The position numbers and the translations under genes are program-made. DNA of 44,122 nt from an uncultured Parabacteroides sp. (GTDB lineage Bacteria; Bacteroidota; Bacteroidia; Bacteroidales; Tannerellaceae). The DNA lies in assembly GCF_905196875.1 (NCBI RefSeq), contig NZ_CAJJWO010000043.1:1-44122 (forward strand), in the 5' to 3' direction. This document shows positions 8,407 through 15,537 of this stretch, piece after piece. Numbering within the stretch: the first letter of the stretch is position 1; each line of letters opens with the position of its first letter. The notes under the pieces are model-generated. The model was not told the origin of the DNA and searched no databases. It saw only the letters and a list, made by a program, of their open reading frames with translations.

Positions 8407-8994
8407 TTATTTGAATCGGATTTGCGTATCGATAAAATACAGGTCACCGTCTATTCCATGAAGAACATTGTTAGGTACAGCATCAAATATCTCATATTTA
8501 TCGTTATGAAATTCATCCGGATAATCCATAACAAAGCTCAGAGCTTTCATATAGGAAATAATCTCGCTTTCTGTTGCTTCTCTTTCCGCTCGCACATAGG
8601 GTTGCAATAAGACTGCGCAGAATTCTTTTTTAGAATTATATGAAAAACCGATTAGCTGATAACAGACGTTGCTAAAGAAGTGGTTATGAGCAAAGATTCT
8701 GGTAAAAAAATTCTCCAGGTCATCTCCTGCATAATCAAAATTATTCAATTTTATAACAGAAGACGCACCATCATAAAAGACTTCGTTTTCACCCCCCTTA
8801 TCTAAAAAGATAACGGAAGAATCATCGAGACTAATCCAAAGATTATATTTAAAAGCAAATTCTATTAACTCTGAGATTTGCCTTCTCTTGTAGCCCTCTG
8901 CCGGTTCAGCATTTCCTGTTGCTTCCTTGCATCTGCCAACGACACCGGATGCATCTTCCAATAGCTGATAGAATCTTTGCTGCGTTCCATCCAT
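8407..8994 (-). CDS. Putative polyvalent-protein-type kinase domain protein
   Basis: This 195-residue protein resembles the small kinase-like domain found in polyvalent proteins of mobile elements and as stand-alone Bacteroidales genes (Kinase-PolyVal). From about residue 40 it has a helix and the aromatic NLW, a candidate ATP lysine K82 (SVIKLNNF), a hinge-like stretch LLQPYV (129-134), a catalytic-loop-like D171-x4-N176 and a metal-site-like D189 in LYFIDT. The glycine-rich loop is not obvious. Whether it phosphorylates anything is unknown. The first 43 residues overlap a small ORF in another frame, so ATG 8994 is uncertain: either a real overlap or a -1 frame relation. It follows the outer-membrane protein gene on the same strand. 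Confidence 0.65.
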   Translation of the reverse strand: MDGTQQRFYQLLEDASGVVGRCKEATGNAEPAEGYKRRQISELIEFAFKYNLWISLDDSSVIFLDKGGENEVFYDGASSVIKLNNFDYAGDDLENFFTRIFAHNHFFSNVCYQLIGFSYNSKKEFCAVLLQPYVRAEREATESEIISYMKALSFVMDYPDEFHNDKYEIFDAVPNNVLHGIDGDLYFIDTQIRFK

Positions 8995-9032
8995 TCTTTG
9001 TGAAAATCATTTATGTATATTGTTTGCTCCAT
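8865..9032 (-). CDS. Small ORF (55 residues) overlapping the kinase gene
   Basis: ATG at 9032, stop at 8865, too short for most gene callers. The product starts MEQTIYINDFHKEWMERSKD and ends REGKSQS; it is charged, likely helical (WMERSKDSISYWK, DARKQQEMLNRQR) and looks protein-like. It starts 19 bases after the outer-membrane protein stop and overlaps the kinase frame by 130 bases. It could be a partner of the kinase (modules with overlapping small genes are common) or the true N-terminus linked by a -1 shift. I do not recognise a family. Confidence 0.45.
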   Translation of the reverse strand: MEQTIYINDFHKEWMERSKDSISYWKMHPVSLADARKQQEMLNRQRATREGKSQS

Positions 9033-9051
9033 AAGCCTAAAATACTTTTAA

Positions 9052-9696
9052 TTACTTGCGGAAATAATACCCCAGAGAGAAAGTTACGTTATTTTGATAG
9101 AGTGATGATTCGCCGTCATGTTTAGAGGTACGGCGGTCGAGCGTTCCGCAAAGGGCGGATACGGAGAAGAAGAAATTGGAATATTCGACCTGCAAACCGA
9201 GGTTTACTCCCAGGTCAAAGGTTTTAAGGTCTGCTTCGCCGGACTGACCGAAAACGATGTCGGTATTCAGATTTTCCTTCGTTTTCATTTTGCCAAACAG
9301 AGAGAAATCGACAGCCGGACCGGCGATCACACTGAAATAAACATCGGTAAACTGAAATGTATAGACCAGATTTACAGGTACCAGAATAGAATAGTAGTTA
9401 CATTTAGTCTTGGGATAAGCCAGTTCCGGACTTTCTCCGTCCGAGATTTTGGACAGATAATTACCACCTTGATTCACAAAAGCGACTTCCGGCTGCAATG
9501 ACAATTTCTTATATAAAGGTATCTGAGCTAGTCCGGCCACACTGAATCCGAAACGGGCTCCCGATTGATAATTATTATCTATTTTCTGTACCAGTGACGA
9601 ATAAGCTAAACCGCCACGTACTCCCCAAGTGATCTGTGCGCCAGCGGGCACAATCATCAACATCACCAATATTATTACCAATCCGATCCTTTTCAT
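9052..9696 (-). CDS. Outer-membrane beta-barrel (porin-like) protein
   Basis: A 214-residue secreted protein with a signal peptide of about 20 residues (MKRIGLVIILVMLMIVPAGA, cleavage before QITWG). The mature part alternates polar and hydrophobic residues with many Gly, Tyr and Phe, and ends in SLGYYFRK, a pattern of the PorT/OMP_b-brl_2 class of small eight-strand barrels. Segments such as LSLQPEVAFVNQGGNYLS and GVNLGLQVEYSNFFFSVSAL fit successive strands. It has its own -7 element and is followed by the small ORF and the kinase-like gene, possibly as one transcript. The role is unknown; such proteins are abundant in Bacteroidales. Confidence 0.85.
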   Translation of the reverse strand: MKRIGLVIILVMLMIVPAGAQITWGVRGGLAYSSLVQKIDNNYQSGARFGFSVAGLAQIPLYKKLSLQPEVAFVNQGGNYLSKISDGESPELAYPKTKCNYYSILVPVNLVYTFQFTDVYFSVIAGPAVDFSLFGKMKTKENLNTDIVFGQSGEADLKTFDLGVNLGLQVEYSNFFFSVSALCGTLDRRTSKHDGESSLYQNNVTFSLGYYFRK

Positions 9697-9719
9697 ACTA
9701 AATGCTCTTTTCTACCGAA

Positions 9720-9727
9720 CAAAGATA
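9720..9727 (-). promoter_or_regulatory. -7 element of the outer-membrane protein gene
   Basis: TATCTTTG on the minus strand, 24 bases ahead of the ATG at 9696. No clear -33 partner. Confidence 0.5.
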
Positions 9728-9815
9728 GTTTTTTTTTCTAATGATGATACTTATTCTATGATTTTAACGTATGATTCAGCTACTGAAGAGTTCAGGACAT
9801 ACACTAACTAATAAA

Positions 9816-9843
9816 GCCACCCCGACCCTAAGGCCGAGGTGAC
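9816..9843 (-). terminator. Terminator-like hairpin on the minus strand
   Basis: Read as minus-strand RNA, GUCACCUCGGCC and GGUCGGGGUGGC form 12 consecutive pairs (three G-U) closed by UUAG, followed by UUUAUUAG. The complementary strand cannot form the G-U pairs, so the structure favours an RNA transcribed leftward from within 9,844-10,160. It stands between no recognised minus-strand gene and the promoter of the outer-membrane protein. Confidence 0.6.
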
Positions 9844-10009
9844 TTACTTTTGTCTGTTTTTGCTCTTAACAGAGATCGAAGAGAAGAACTTTATTTCATT
9901 ACTTTAGTATTAATATAGACCACTTGTTCGCCCTCGCGGGGCAATTGGTTGATTCCTGTCCGATATCACCGCGCAGTCAAATTTAAATTTATTGATTATA
10001 AATAGTTTC

Positions 10010-10156
10010 TTATTTTACGATTACTTTTACAGATCTTGACGAGTTTTGAATATTCGGAATTTGCCAGATGTGAGCGTTAAGCGCAGCAGCCGGAATGAGC
10101 GTCCGAAAGGATTGCTTGGTCGGTGAGCTACTACTCTTTAGGAGAAAAAATGCCAT
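10010..10156 (-). other. Short open frame (48 codons) in a gene-poor region
   Basis: ATG 10156 to TAA 10010; product MAFFLLKSSSS... ending NSSRSVKVIVK. Another minus-strand open stretch of 23 codons ends TKVMK just downstream, and the plus strand has a 28-codon frame in the same place. Several short frames together suggest either remnants of genes or a conserved non-coding element; I cannot assign a function and do not claim translation. Confidence 0.25.
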
Positions 10157-10220
10157 ATATTATGAAAATGTTTTGTCATAATATATGATACAGTAATTTC
10201 ATAATATATGATACAGTAAT
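10154..10220. repeat. AT-rich inverted repeat plus 23-bp tandem duplication
   Basis: CATATATTATGA (10154-10165) is a perfect 12-bp inverted match to TCATAATATATG at 10176-10187, and that arm is repeated at 10199-10210 within two exact 22-base copies (10176-10197, 10199-10220; pitch 23). The left arm can pair with either copy. Confidence 0.85.
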
Positions 10221-10229
10221 AGCGAAAGT

Positions 10230-10421
10230 TTTAAGAATATCGATTCCACATTAGAAATACAGGTACGCACCACCCTTTCGGAAGTCTGGCATGAAATAGA
10301 GCATAATATGTGGTATAAATGTAAAAAGGAATGGCAGTCGCTGGAAGACGAATCAAACATGATATTTGGATGGATATTTCATTTAATAACATTATTTATC
10401 TATGTAATTATCTGTTTGTGA
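10230..10421 (+). pseudogene. Remnant of a RelA/SpoT-domain (p)ppGpp synthetase-like gene
   Basis: The plus-strand frame from 10230 encodes EIQVRTTLSEVWHEIEH (10254-10304) and then NMWYKCKKEWQSLEDES. This matches the conserved C-terminal part of the RelA/SpoT nucleotidyltransferase domain (EIQVRT...AWHEIEHD..YK). No upstream start or catalytic core is present: the frame is closed by TGA at 10209 inside the AT-rich repeat, and after about 10364 it runs into unrelated hydrophobic residues and TGA at 10419. It is best read as a truncated relic of a Bacteroidales RelA/SpoT-domain protein; the break coincides with the repeat. A functional short peptide is unlikely. Confidence 0.7.
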
Positions 10422-10547
10422 AAAACACAGCGATACACGAACTCACACCTCCCGCATTAATACAACGATTTGAGAAAACTTTCGAACAGGATAGTTAAAG
10501 GCATATCTGTTTTAAAGATTGAGGCACTCGTTTCCAAACAAAAATAG
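10422..10547. other. Non-coding stretch between the RelA relic and dnaE
   Basis: No convincing gene. A 25-codon open frame (10419-10498, ending EQDS) may be a further piece of the relic. The dnaE promoter follows. Confidence 0.3.
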
Positions 10548-10555
10548 TACCTTTG
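10548..10555 (+). promoter_or_regulatory. -7 element of dnaE
   Basis: TACCTTTG, 32 bases ahead of the dnaE ATG; no good -33 TTTG at the usual distance. Confidence 0.55.
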
Positions 10556-10587
10556 TTAGATCAAAATAAAAAGTTTTTCAATCATAT

Positions 10588-13500
10588 ATGGAACCATTTA
10601 TACATCTACACGTACACACCCAGTACTCGCTACTGGATGGTCAAGCCTCTATTGATGCGTTGATCGACAAAGCACAGAAAGACGGCATGAACGCAATAGC
10701 CGTTACCGACCACGGTAACATGTTCGGTATAAAAGAGTTCTTCAACAAGGTTTCCAAAAAGAACGGGAAGCCGCTCGGTGCTATCAAAGACCTGGAAAAA
10801 GAACAGAAAGCACTCAAAGGGAAAGAAGAACTTACTGCCGAAGAACAGGCACGCCTGGGAGAGATCCCGACTTTAATAGAAGCTGAAAAGAAAAAGATAT
10901 TCAAGCCCATTATCGGCTGCGAATGTTATTGTGCCCGCAACGGAAGACACAATAAAACGACGAAGGAAGACCGAAGCGGTTACCACCTGATCGTATTGGC
11001 AAAGAACATGAACGGCTACAAGAATCTGATCAAGATGGTTTCCATCTCGTGGACGGAAGGTTTCTACGGACGGCCGCGTATCGACCATGAACTGCTGGAA
11101 AAGTATCATGAAGACCTGATCATCTGTTCAGCCTGCCTGGGTGGAGAAATCCCGCAGCATATCATGCACGATCGGATAGATAAGGCGGAAGAGTCTATCC
11201 AATGGTTCAAGAGACTGTTTGGCGAAGATTATTACCTGGAAATGCAACGGCACGAGACACACGACCCGAACGCCGACTGTACCACCTATCCCAAACAGCA
11301 GGAAGTCAACAAGGTACTGATCGAACTCGCACACAAACATAACGTCAAGCTGATCGCCACCAACGACGTCCATTTCGTAAACGCTGAAGACGCCGAGGCA
11401 CACGACCGCCTGATCTGCCTGAGTACCGGAAAAGACCTCGACGACCCGACCCGTATGCGCTATTCCAAACAGGAATGGATGAAAACGACGGCCGAAATGA
11501 ATACCATCTTTACCGATATACCGGAGGCCCTCAGCAACACGCTCGAGATTGCCGACAAAGTGGAGTTCTATTCGATCGACAGCGGTCCTATCATGCCGAC
11601 CTTCGCTATTCCCGAAGAGTTCGGAACCGAAGAGTCATACCGCGAAAAGCTATCCGAGCAGGAGTTGTTCGATGAGTTTACCCGTGATGAGAATGGAAAT
11701 GTGGTATTGAGCGAAGAAGATGCAAAAGACAAAATAAAGAAACTGGGTGGATACGATAAACTTTACCGTATCAAGCTGGAAGCCGACTATCTGAAAAAAC
11801 TGACTTACGACGGAGCCAGAGAATGCTATGGTGAAGATCTGTCGGAAGAAGTAAGGGAACGTCTGGATTTCGAGTTGCACATTATGAAGACAATGGGGTT
11901 CCCCGGATACTTCCTTATTGTGCAGGACTTTATTAAAGCAGCCCGCGAAGAGTTGGGCGTATCGGTAGGTCCGGGACGTGGTTCGGCTGCCGGCTCGGCA
12001 GTGGCTTACTGCCTGGGGATCACCAAGATCGACCCGATCAAATATGACCTGCTGTTCGAACGTTTCCTGAACCCCGACCGTATCTCCCTCCCCGATATCG
12101 ATACCGACTTCGATGATGACGGCCGCGGAGAAGTATTGCGTTGGGTAACGGAAAAATACGGAGCCGACCGGGTAGCACATATTATTACGTATGGTACAAT
12201 GGCCACCAAATCGGCTATCAAGGACGTCGCCCGTGTGCAGAAACTACCGCTTTCCGAATCCAACCGCCTGGCCAAGCTGGTGCCGGATAAGATTCCGGAT
12301 ATGAAGAAGTTTAAGTTGAAAGATGCCATCAATTACGTACCCGAACTGCGCGAAGCGGCCACCGGAAGCGATCCGCTGGCACGCGATACTTTGAAGTATG
12401 CACAGATGCTGGAAGGTAACGTGCGTAATACGGGTGTACATGCCTGTGGTGTAATTATCGGACGGTATGATATATCCGACGTCGTTCCGGTAAGTACCGC
12501 AAAAGATAAAGAAACCGGCGAAGAGATGCTGGTTACCCAATATGAAGGTTCGGTAATCGAGGAAACCGGACTGATCAAGATGGACTTCCTGGGACTGAAA
12601 ACCTTGTCTATCATCAAAGAAGCCATCGAAAATATCCGTTTGACGACCGGAGACGAACTCGATATCGATCATATCAGCCTGGAAGATCCGAAAACATACG
12701 AATTGTATTGCACCGGAAAAACAACCGGGACATTCCAGTTCGAGTCCGCCGGTATGCAAAAGTACCTGAAGGAGTTGCAACCTTCCAAGTTCGAAGACCT
12801 GATCGCCATGAATGCCCTGTATCGTCCGGGGCCTATGGATTATATTCCCGACTTTATCGACCGTAAGCACGGGCGTAAACCGATCGAGTATGATATCGCC
12901 GTCATGGAAAAATACCTGAAAGATACATACGGTATTACGGTCTATCAGGAACAGGTCATGCTTCTGTCGCGTCTGCTGGCAAACTTCACCCGCGGTGAGA
13001 GTGATGCCCTGCGTAAGGCGATGGGTAAGAAACTGATCGACAAGATGAACCACCTGAAATCGAAGTTTATGGCAGGTGGCCAGGCAAACGGTTATGAGGC
13101 GAAGACACTTGAAAAGATCTGGTCCGACTGGGAAAAGTTTGCTTCTTATGCATTCAACAAAAGTCACGCCACCTGCTACTCGTGGGTCGCTTACCAGACC
13201 GCATTCCTTAAAGCGAACTATCCGTCCGAATACATGGCAGCCGTACTGAGCCGAAGTTTGTCCAACATCGTAGATATCACGAAGTTTATGGATGAATGTA
13301 AAGCGATGGGTATACAGGTATTGGGACCTGATGTGAACGAATCTATCCTGAAGTTCAGCGTCGATAAAAACAAGAACATTCGTTTCGGACTGGGAGCCGT
13401 GAAAGGGGTCGGCGAGTCAGCCGTACTGAATATTATTGAAGAACGGAAGAAAAACGGGCCATATAAGAACATCTTCGACTTTGTGGAACGCGTCAATCTG

Positions 13501-14391
13501 ACATCGTGCAATAAGAAGAACATCGAATCATTGGCTTTGGCGGGTGCATTCGACAACTTCGGCATCCAGCGCGAACAATTCTTTGCTGAAACAGGTAAAG
13601 GTGAACTCTTCCTGGATACACTGGTACGCTATGGTAATAAGTTCCAAATGGATAAAAGTTCTGCCGCCAATTCTTTATTTGGTGGCGACGATCTATTAGT
13701 AGCTATTACCAAGCCGGAAATTCCGGTTTGCCATCGTTGGAGCGATCTGGAACGTTTGAATAAGGAAAAGGAACTGGTAGGTATCTACCTTTCCGCTCAC
13801 CCGCTGGACGAATACCGTATCGTATTAACCTATGTATGCAATACGGGAATGGCAGAGATCAATGACCGGGAAAGCCTGAAAGGGCGCGAAATACTGCTGG
13901 GAGGTATCGTTACCGACTTCCGTGAGGGAATGACCAAGACAGGAAAGCCTTATGGAGTGGTTAAAATAGAAGACTTCACCGGCAGTGGCGAGATTGCTTT
14001 ATTCGGTAACAACTATATAGAATACAGTAAATACTGCAAACAAGGTATGTATCTGCTCATCAATGCCCGCGTAGAGCCCCGCCGTTGGAATGAGAATGAA
14101 CTCGATTTCAATATCGGTTCCATCCGTTTGTTGCAGGATGAAAAGGATAAGCTGATCGAAAAGATCAGTATTACCTTGCCTATCCACGACCTCGACGAGC
14201 CTACAGTCAATGAATTATCGGTGCTGATCAAAAACAATCCGGGACAGAGCTTGTTATATTTCAGAGTGGTTGATGGCGAACATAACATTTCACAAAACTT
14301 CTTTTCGCAGAATATCCGGCTGAATGTAACCGGTAAGTTAGTGGAATTCCTGCAGGAGAACGAAAATATTGATTTCAAAATTAACGGCTAA
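10588..14391 (+). CDS. dnaE: DNA polymerase III subunit alpha
   Basis: Catalytic subunit of the replicative polymerase. The N-terminal PHP domain starts FIHLHVHTQYSLLDG and includes AVTDHGNMFG. An acidic-basic, probably coiled insertion at about 55-105 is typical of Bacteroidetes DnaE. The palm carries GPGRGSAAGS and the catalytic aspartates D503 and D505 in PDIDTDF. The fingers and tandem helix-hairpin-helix region follow (NIFDFVERVNLTSCNKKNIESLALAGAFDNFG), then an OB-fold near 1090-1160 (REILLGGIVTDFREGM). At 1267 residues it is complete. It has its own -7 element and is followed by trxA with a separate promoter. Confidence 0.98.
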   Translation: MEPFIHLHVHTQYSLLDGQASIDALIDKAQKDGMNAIAVTDHGNMFGIKEFFNKVSKKNGKPLGAIKDLEKEQKALKGKEELTAEEQARLGEIPTLIEAEKKKIFKPIIGCECYCARNGRHNKTTKEDRSGYHLIVLAKNMNGYKNLIKMVSISWTEGFYGRPRIDHELLEKYHEDLIICSACLGGEIPQHIMHDRIDKAEESIQWFKRLFGEDYYLEMQRHETHDPNADCTTYPKQQEVNKVLIELAHKHNVKLIATNDVHFVNAEDAEAHDRLICLSTGKDLDDPTRMRYSKQEWMKTTAEMNTIFTDIPEALSNTLEIADKVEFYSIDSGPIMPTFAIPEEFGTEESYREKLSEQELFDEFTRDENGNVVLSEEDAKDKIKKLGGYDKLYRIKLEADYLKKLTYDGARECYGEDLSEEVRERLDFELHIMKTMGFPGYFLIVQDFIKAAREELGVSVGPGRGSAAGSAVAYCLGITKIDPIKYDLLFERFLNPDRISLPDIDTDFDDDGRGEVLRWVTEKYGADRVAHIITYGTMATKSAIKDVARVQKLPLSESNRLAKLVPDKIPDMKKFKLKDAINYVPELREAATGSDPLARDTLKYAQMLEGNVRNTGVHACGVIIGRYDISDVVPVSTAKDKETGEEMLVTQYEGSVIEETGLIKMDFLGLKTLSIIKEAIENIRLTTGDELDIDHISLEDPKTYELYCTGKTTGTFQFESAGMQKYLKELQPSKFEDLIAMNALYRPGPMDYIPDFIDRKHGRKPIEYDIAVMEKYLKDTYGITVYQEQVMLLSRLLANFTRGESDALRKAMGKKLIDKMNHLKSKFMAGGQANGYEAKTLEKIWSDWEKFASYAFNKSHATCYSWVAYQTAFLKANYPSEYMAAVLSRSLSNIVDITKFMDECKAMGIQVLGPDVNESILKFSVDKNKNIRFGLGAVKGVGESAVLNIIEERKKNGPYKNIFDFVERVNLTSCNKKNIESLALAGAFDNFGIQREQFFAETGKGELFLDTLVRYGNKFQMDKSSAANSLFGGDDLLVAITKPEIPVCHRWSDLERLNKEKELVGIYLSAHPLDEYRIVLTYVCNTGMAEINDRESLKGREILLGGIVTDFREGMTKTGKPYGVVKIEDFTGSGEIALFGNNYIEYSKYCKQGMYLLINARVEPRRWNENELDFNIGSIRLLQDEKDKLIEKISITLPIHDLDEPTVNELSVLIKNNPGQSLLYFRVVDGEHNISQNFFSQNIRLNVTGKLVEFLQENENIDFKING

Positions 14392-14393
14392 AG

Positions 14394-14424
14394 TTGTACG
14401 GTGTAGAAAGAATTAGTACTTTTG
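14394..14424 (+). promoter_or_regulatory. sigma-ABfr promoter of trxA
   Basis: TTG (14394-14396), 20 bases, TACTTTTG (14417-14424), starting three bases after the dnaE stop codon. Confidence 0.75.
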
Positions 14425-14464
14425 ACACCTCGAAAAGGGAACAATTTAAATTAGATATATAATT

Positions 14465-14779
14465 ATGGCACTAGAAGTTACAGATGCAAATTTTGAGGAG
14501 TTGGTAAACTCTGGCAAGCCCATGGTCGTTGATTTTTGGGCAGAATGGTGCGGTCCTTGCCGCATGGTAGGTCCGATCATCGATGAATTGGCCACAGAAT
14601 ATGAAGGTAAAGTTACAATCGGAAAAATGGACGTCGACAACAACAATGATGTAGTTGCTCAGTTCGGTATTCGTAATATCCCGACTGTATTGTTCTTCAA
14701 AGACGGAAAGTTGGTAGACAAACAGGTAGGTGCAGCACAGAAACCTGCGTTTGTTGCAAAGATCGACGCACTTTTATAA
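14465..14779 (+). CDS. trxA: Thioredoxin
   Basis: Cytoplasmic disulfide reductase of 104 residues, the usual length. The redox centre WCGPC is at 28-32 and the cis-proline at P73 in RNIPTVLFF; the buried Asp is D23 in VVDFW. No signal peptide. It carries its own promoter downstream of dnaE and ends immediately (zero bases) before the stop codon of the convergent mnmD. Confidence 0.97.
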   Translation: MALEVTDANFEELVNSGKPMVVDFWAEWCGPCRMVGPIIDELATEYEGKVTIGKMDVDNNNDVVAQFGIRNIPTVLFFKDGKLVDKQVGAAQKPAFVAKIDALL

Positions 14780-15436
14780 TTACTTCATAGCGCGGAGCAT
14801 TTCGCGCTTTCCCGGGGGGCCGGGTATTCTTTCAACAGAATACCCGGCCTCTTGCATCATACGACGTACTACTCCTTTAGCACAGTAAGTGGTGAGGATT
14901 CCTCCATCTGTCATATGTGCATATAATCTGTTGAATATTTCCTGGTTCCACATTTCTGGCTGCTTATCGGGTGCAAAGGCATCAAAGTAAATAAGGTCTA
15001 TTCCTTCGGGAAGTTCGCAACTGTTATTATCACCCTGTATCTTATGCAAGGTAAACCGCCCGGTGATATTTACCGGCTCGTTCCATACGGCTACATGCAG
15101 GGAGTCGAACAAGTCCTTCTTTTCAGGACAAATCACTTTTCCATAATTCAAAGCCTGTACAAGCTCCGGTTCAAGCGGATACAGTTCAATGGAATAATAG
15201 TTTACATGGCGGCCATTCTCTTCCGCATCCAGGAGCGTAAGAAAGGCATTCAGTCCTGTTCCGAAACCAATTTCAAAAACGGTAATATCTTTCTTTGACA
15301 AATGATGCAATCCAGCCTCTATAAATACGTGGCGCGACTCCTGCACCGCCCCATTCACCGAGTGATAATGCTCGTCCATCTCCGGGATAAACAGGGTATG
15401 ACTACCGTCTGCAGTCTGTTGTAGCTCTCGTTTCAT
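14780..15436 (-). CDS. mnmD: tRNA (mnm5s2U34)-methyltransferase MnmD
   Basis: Stand-alone SAM-dependent methyltransferase equivalent to the N-terminal domain of MnmC, completing the 5-methylaminomethyl modification of wobble uridine in certain tRNAs. The SAM-binding motif VFEIGFGTGLNAF has its glycines at 57-61; the family block DLIYFDAFAPDKQPEMW and the C-terminal GILTTYCAKGVVRRMM and GPPGKREM are present. At 218 residues it matches the single-domain form without the FAD oxidase. Convergent with trxA with no gap. Two hairpins sit in its 3' coding end and could end transcription of both genes. Confidence 0.92.
   Translation of the reverse strand: MKRELQQTADGSHTLFIPEMDEHYHSVNGAVQESRHVFIEAGLHHLSKKDITVFEIGFGTGLNAFLTLLDAEENGRHVNYYSIELYPLEPELVQALNYGKVICPEKKDLFDSLHVAVWNEPVNITGRFTLHKIQGDNNSCELPEGIDLIYFDAFAPDKQPEMWNQEIFNRLYAHMTDGGILTTYCAKGVVRRMMQEAGYSVERIPGPPGKREMLRAMK
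14789..14849. terminator. Hairpins in the 3' coding end of mnmD
   Basis: A perfect 13-bp stem (14818-14830 with 14837-14849, loop TTCAAC) and a 6-bp AGCGCG/CGCGCT stem (14789-14808, followed by TTT). They are the only terminator-like structures between the abutting convergent genes trxA and mnmD, but neither has a good U-tract. Confidence 0.35.
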
Positions 15437-15473
15437 ATGATTTTCTTACGCTTTCATTATTTTTTAGATTCTG

Positions 15474-15481
15474 CAAAGATA
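15474..15481 (-). promoter_or_regulatory. -7 element of mnmD
   Basis: TATCTTTG on the minus strand, 37 bases ahead of the mnmD ATG. Confidence 0.5.
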
Positions 15482-15537
15482 TAAAAATATAGAATTGATT
15501 ACTTTTACATTCGAAATCATTACTAGTAACAAGATAG

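Noticed and set aside
9816..9843. The hairpin as a plus-strand terminator
   Set aside because: On the plus strand the three G-U positions become A-C mismatches, so the stem is much weaker; only the minus-strand reading is convincing.
10176..10220. CRISPR-like repeats
   Set aside because: Only two copies with a one-base separation and no spacers; it is a simple tandem duplication.
12244..13167. 307-codon open frame opposite dnaE
   Set aside because: It lies fully inside dnaE on the other strand; composition and lack of domains mark it as a shadow frame.
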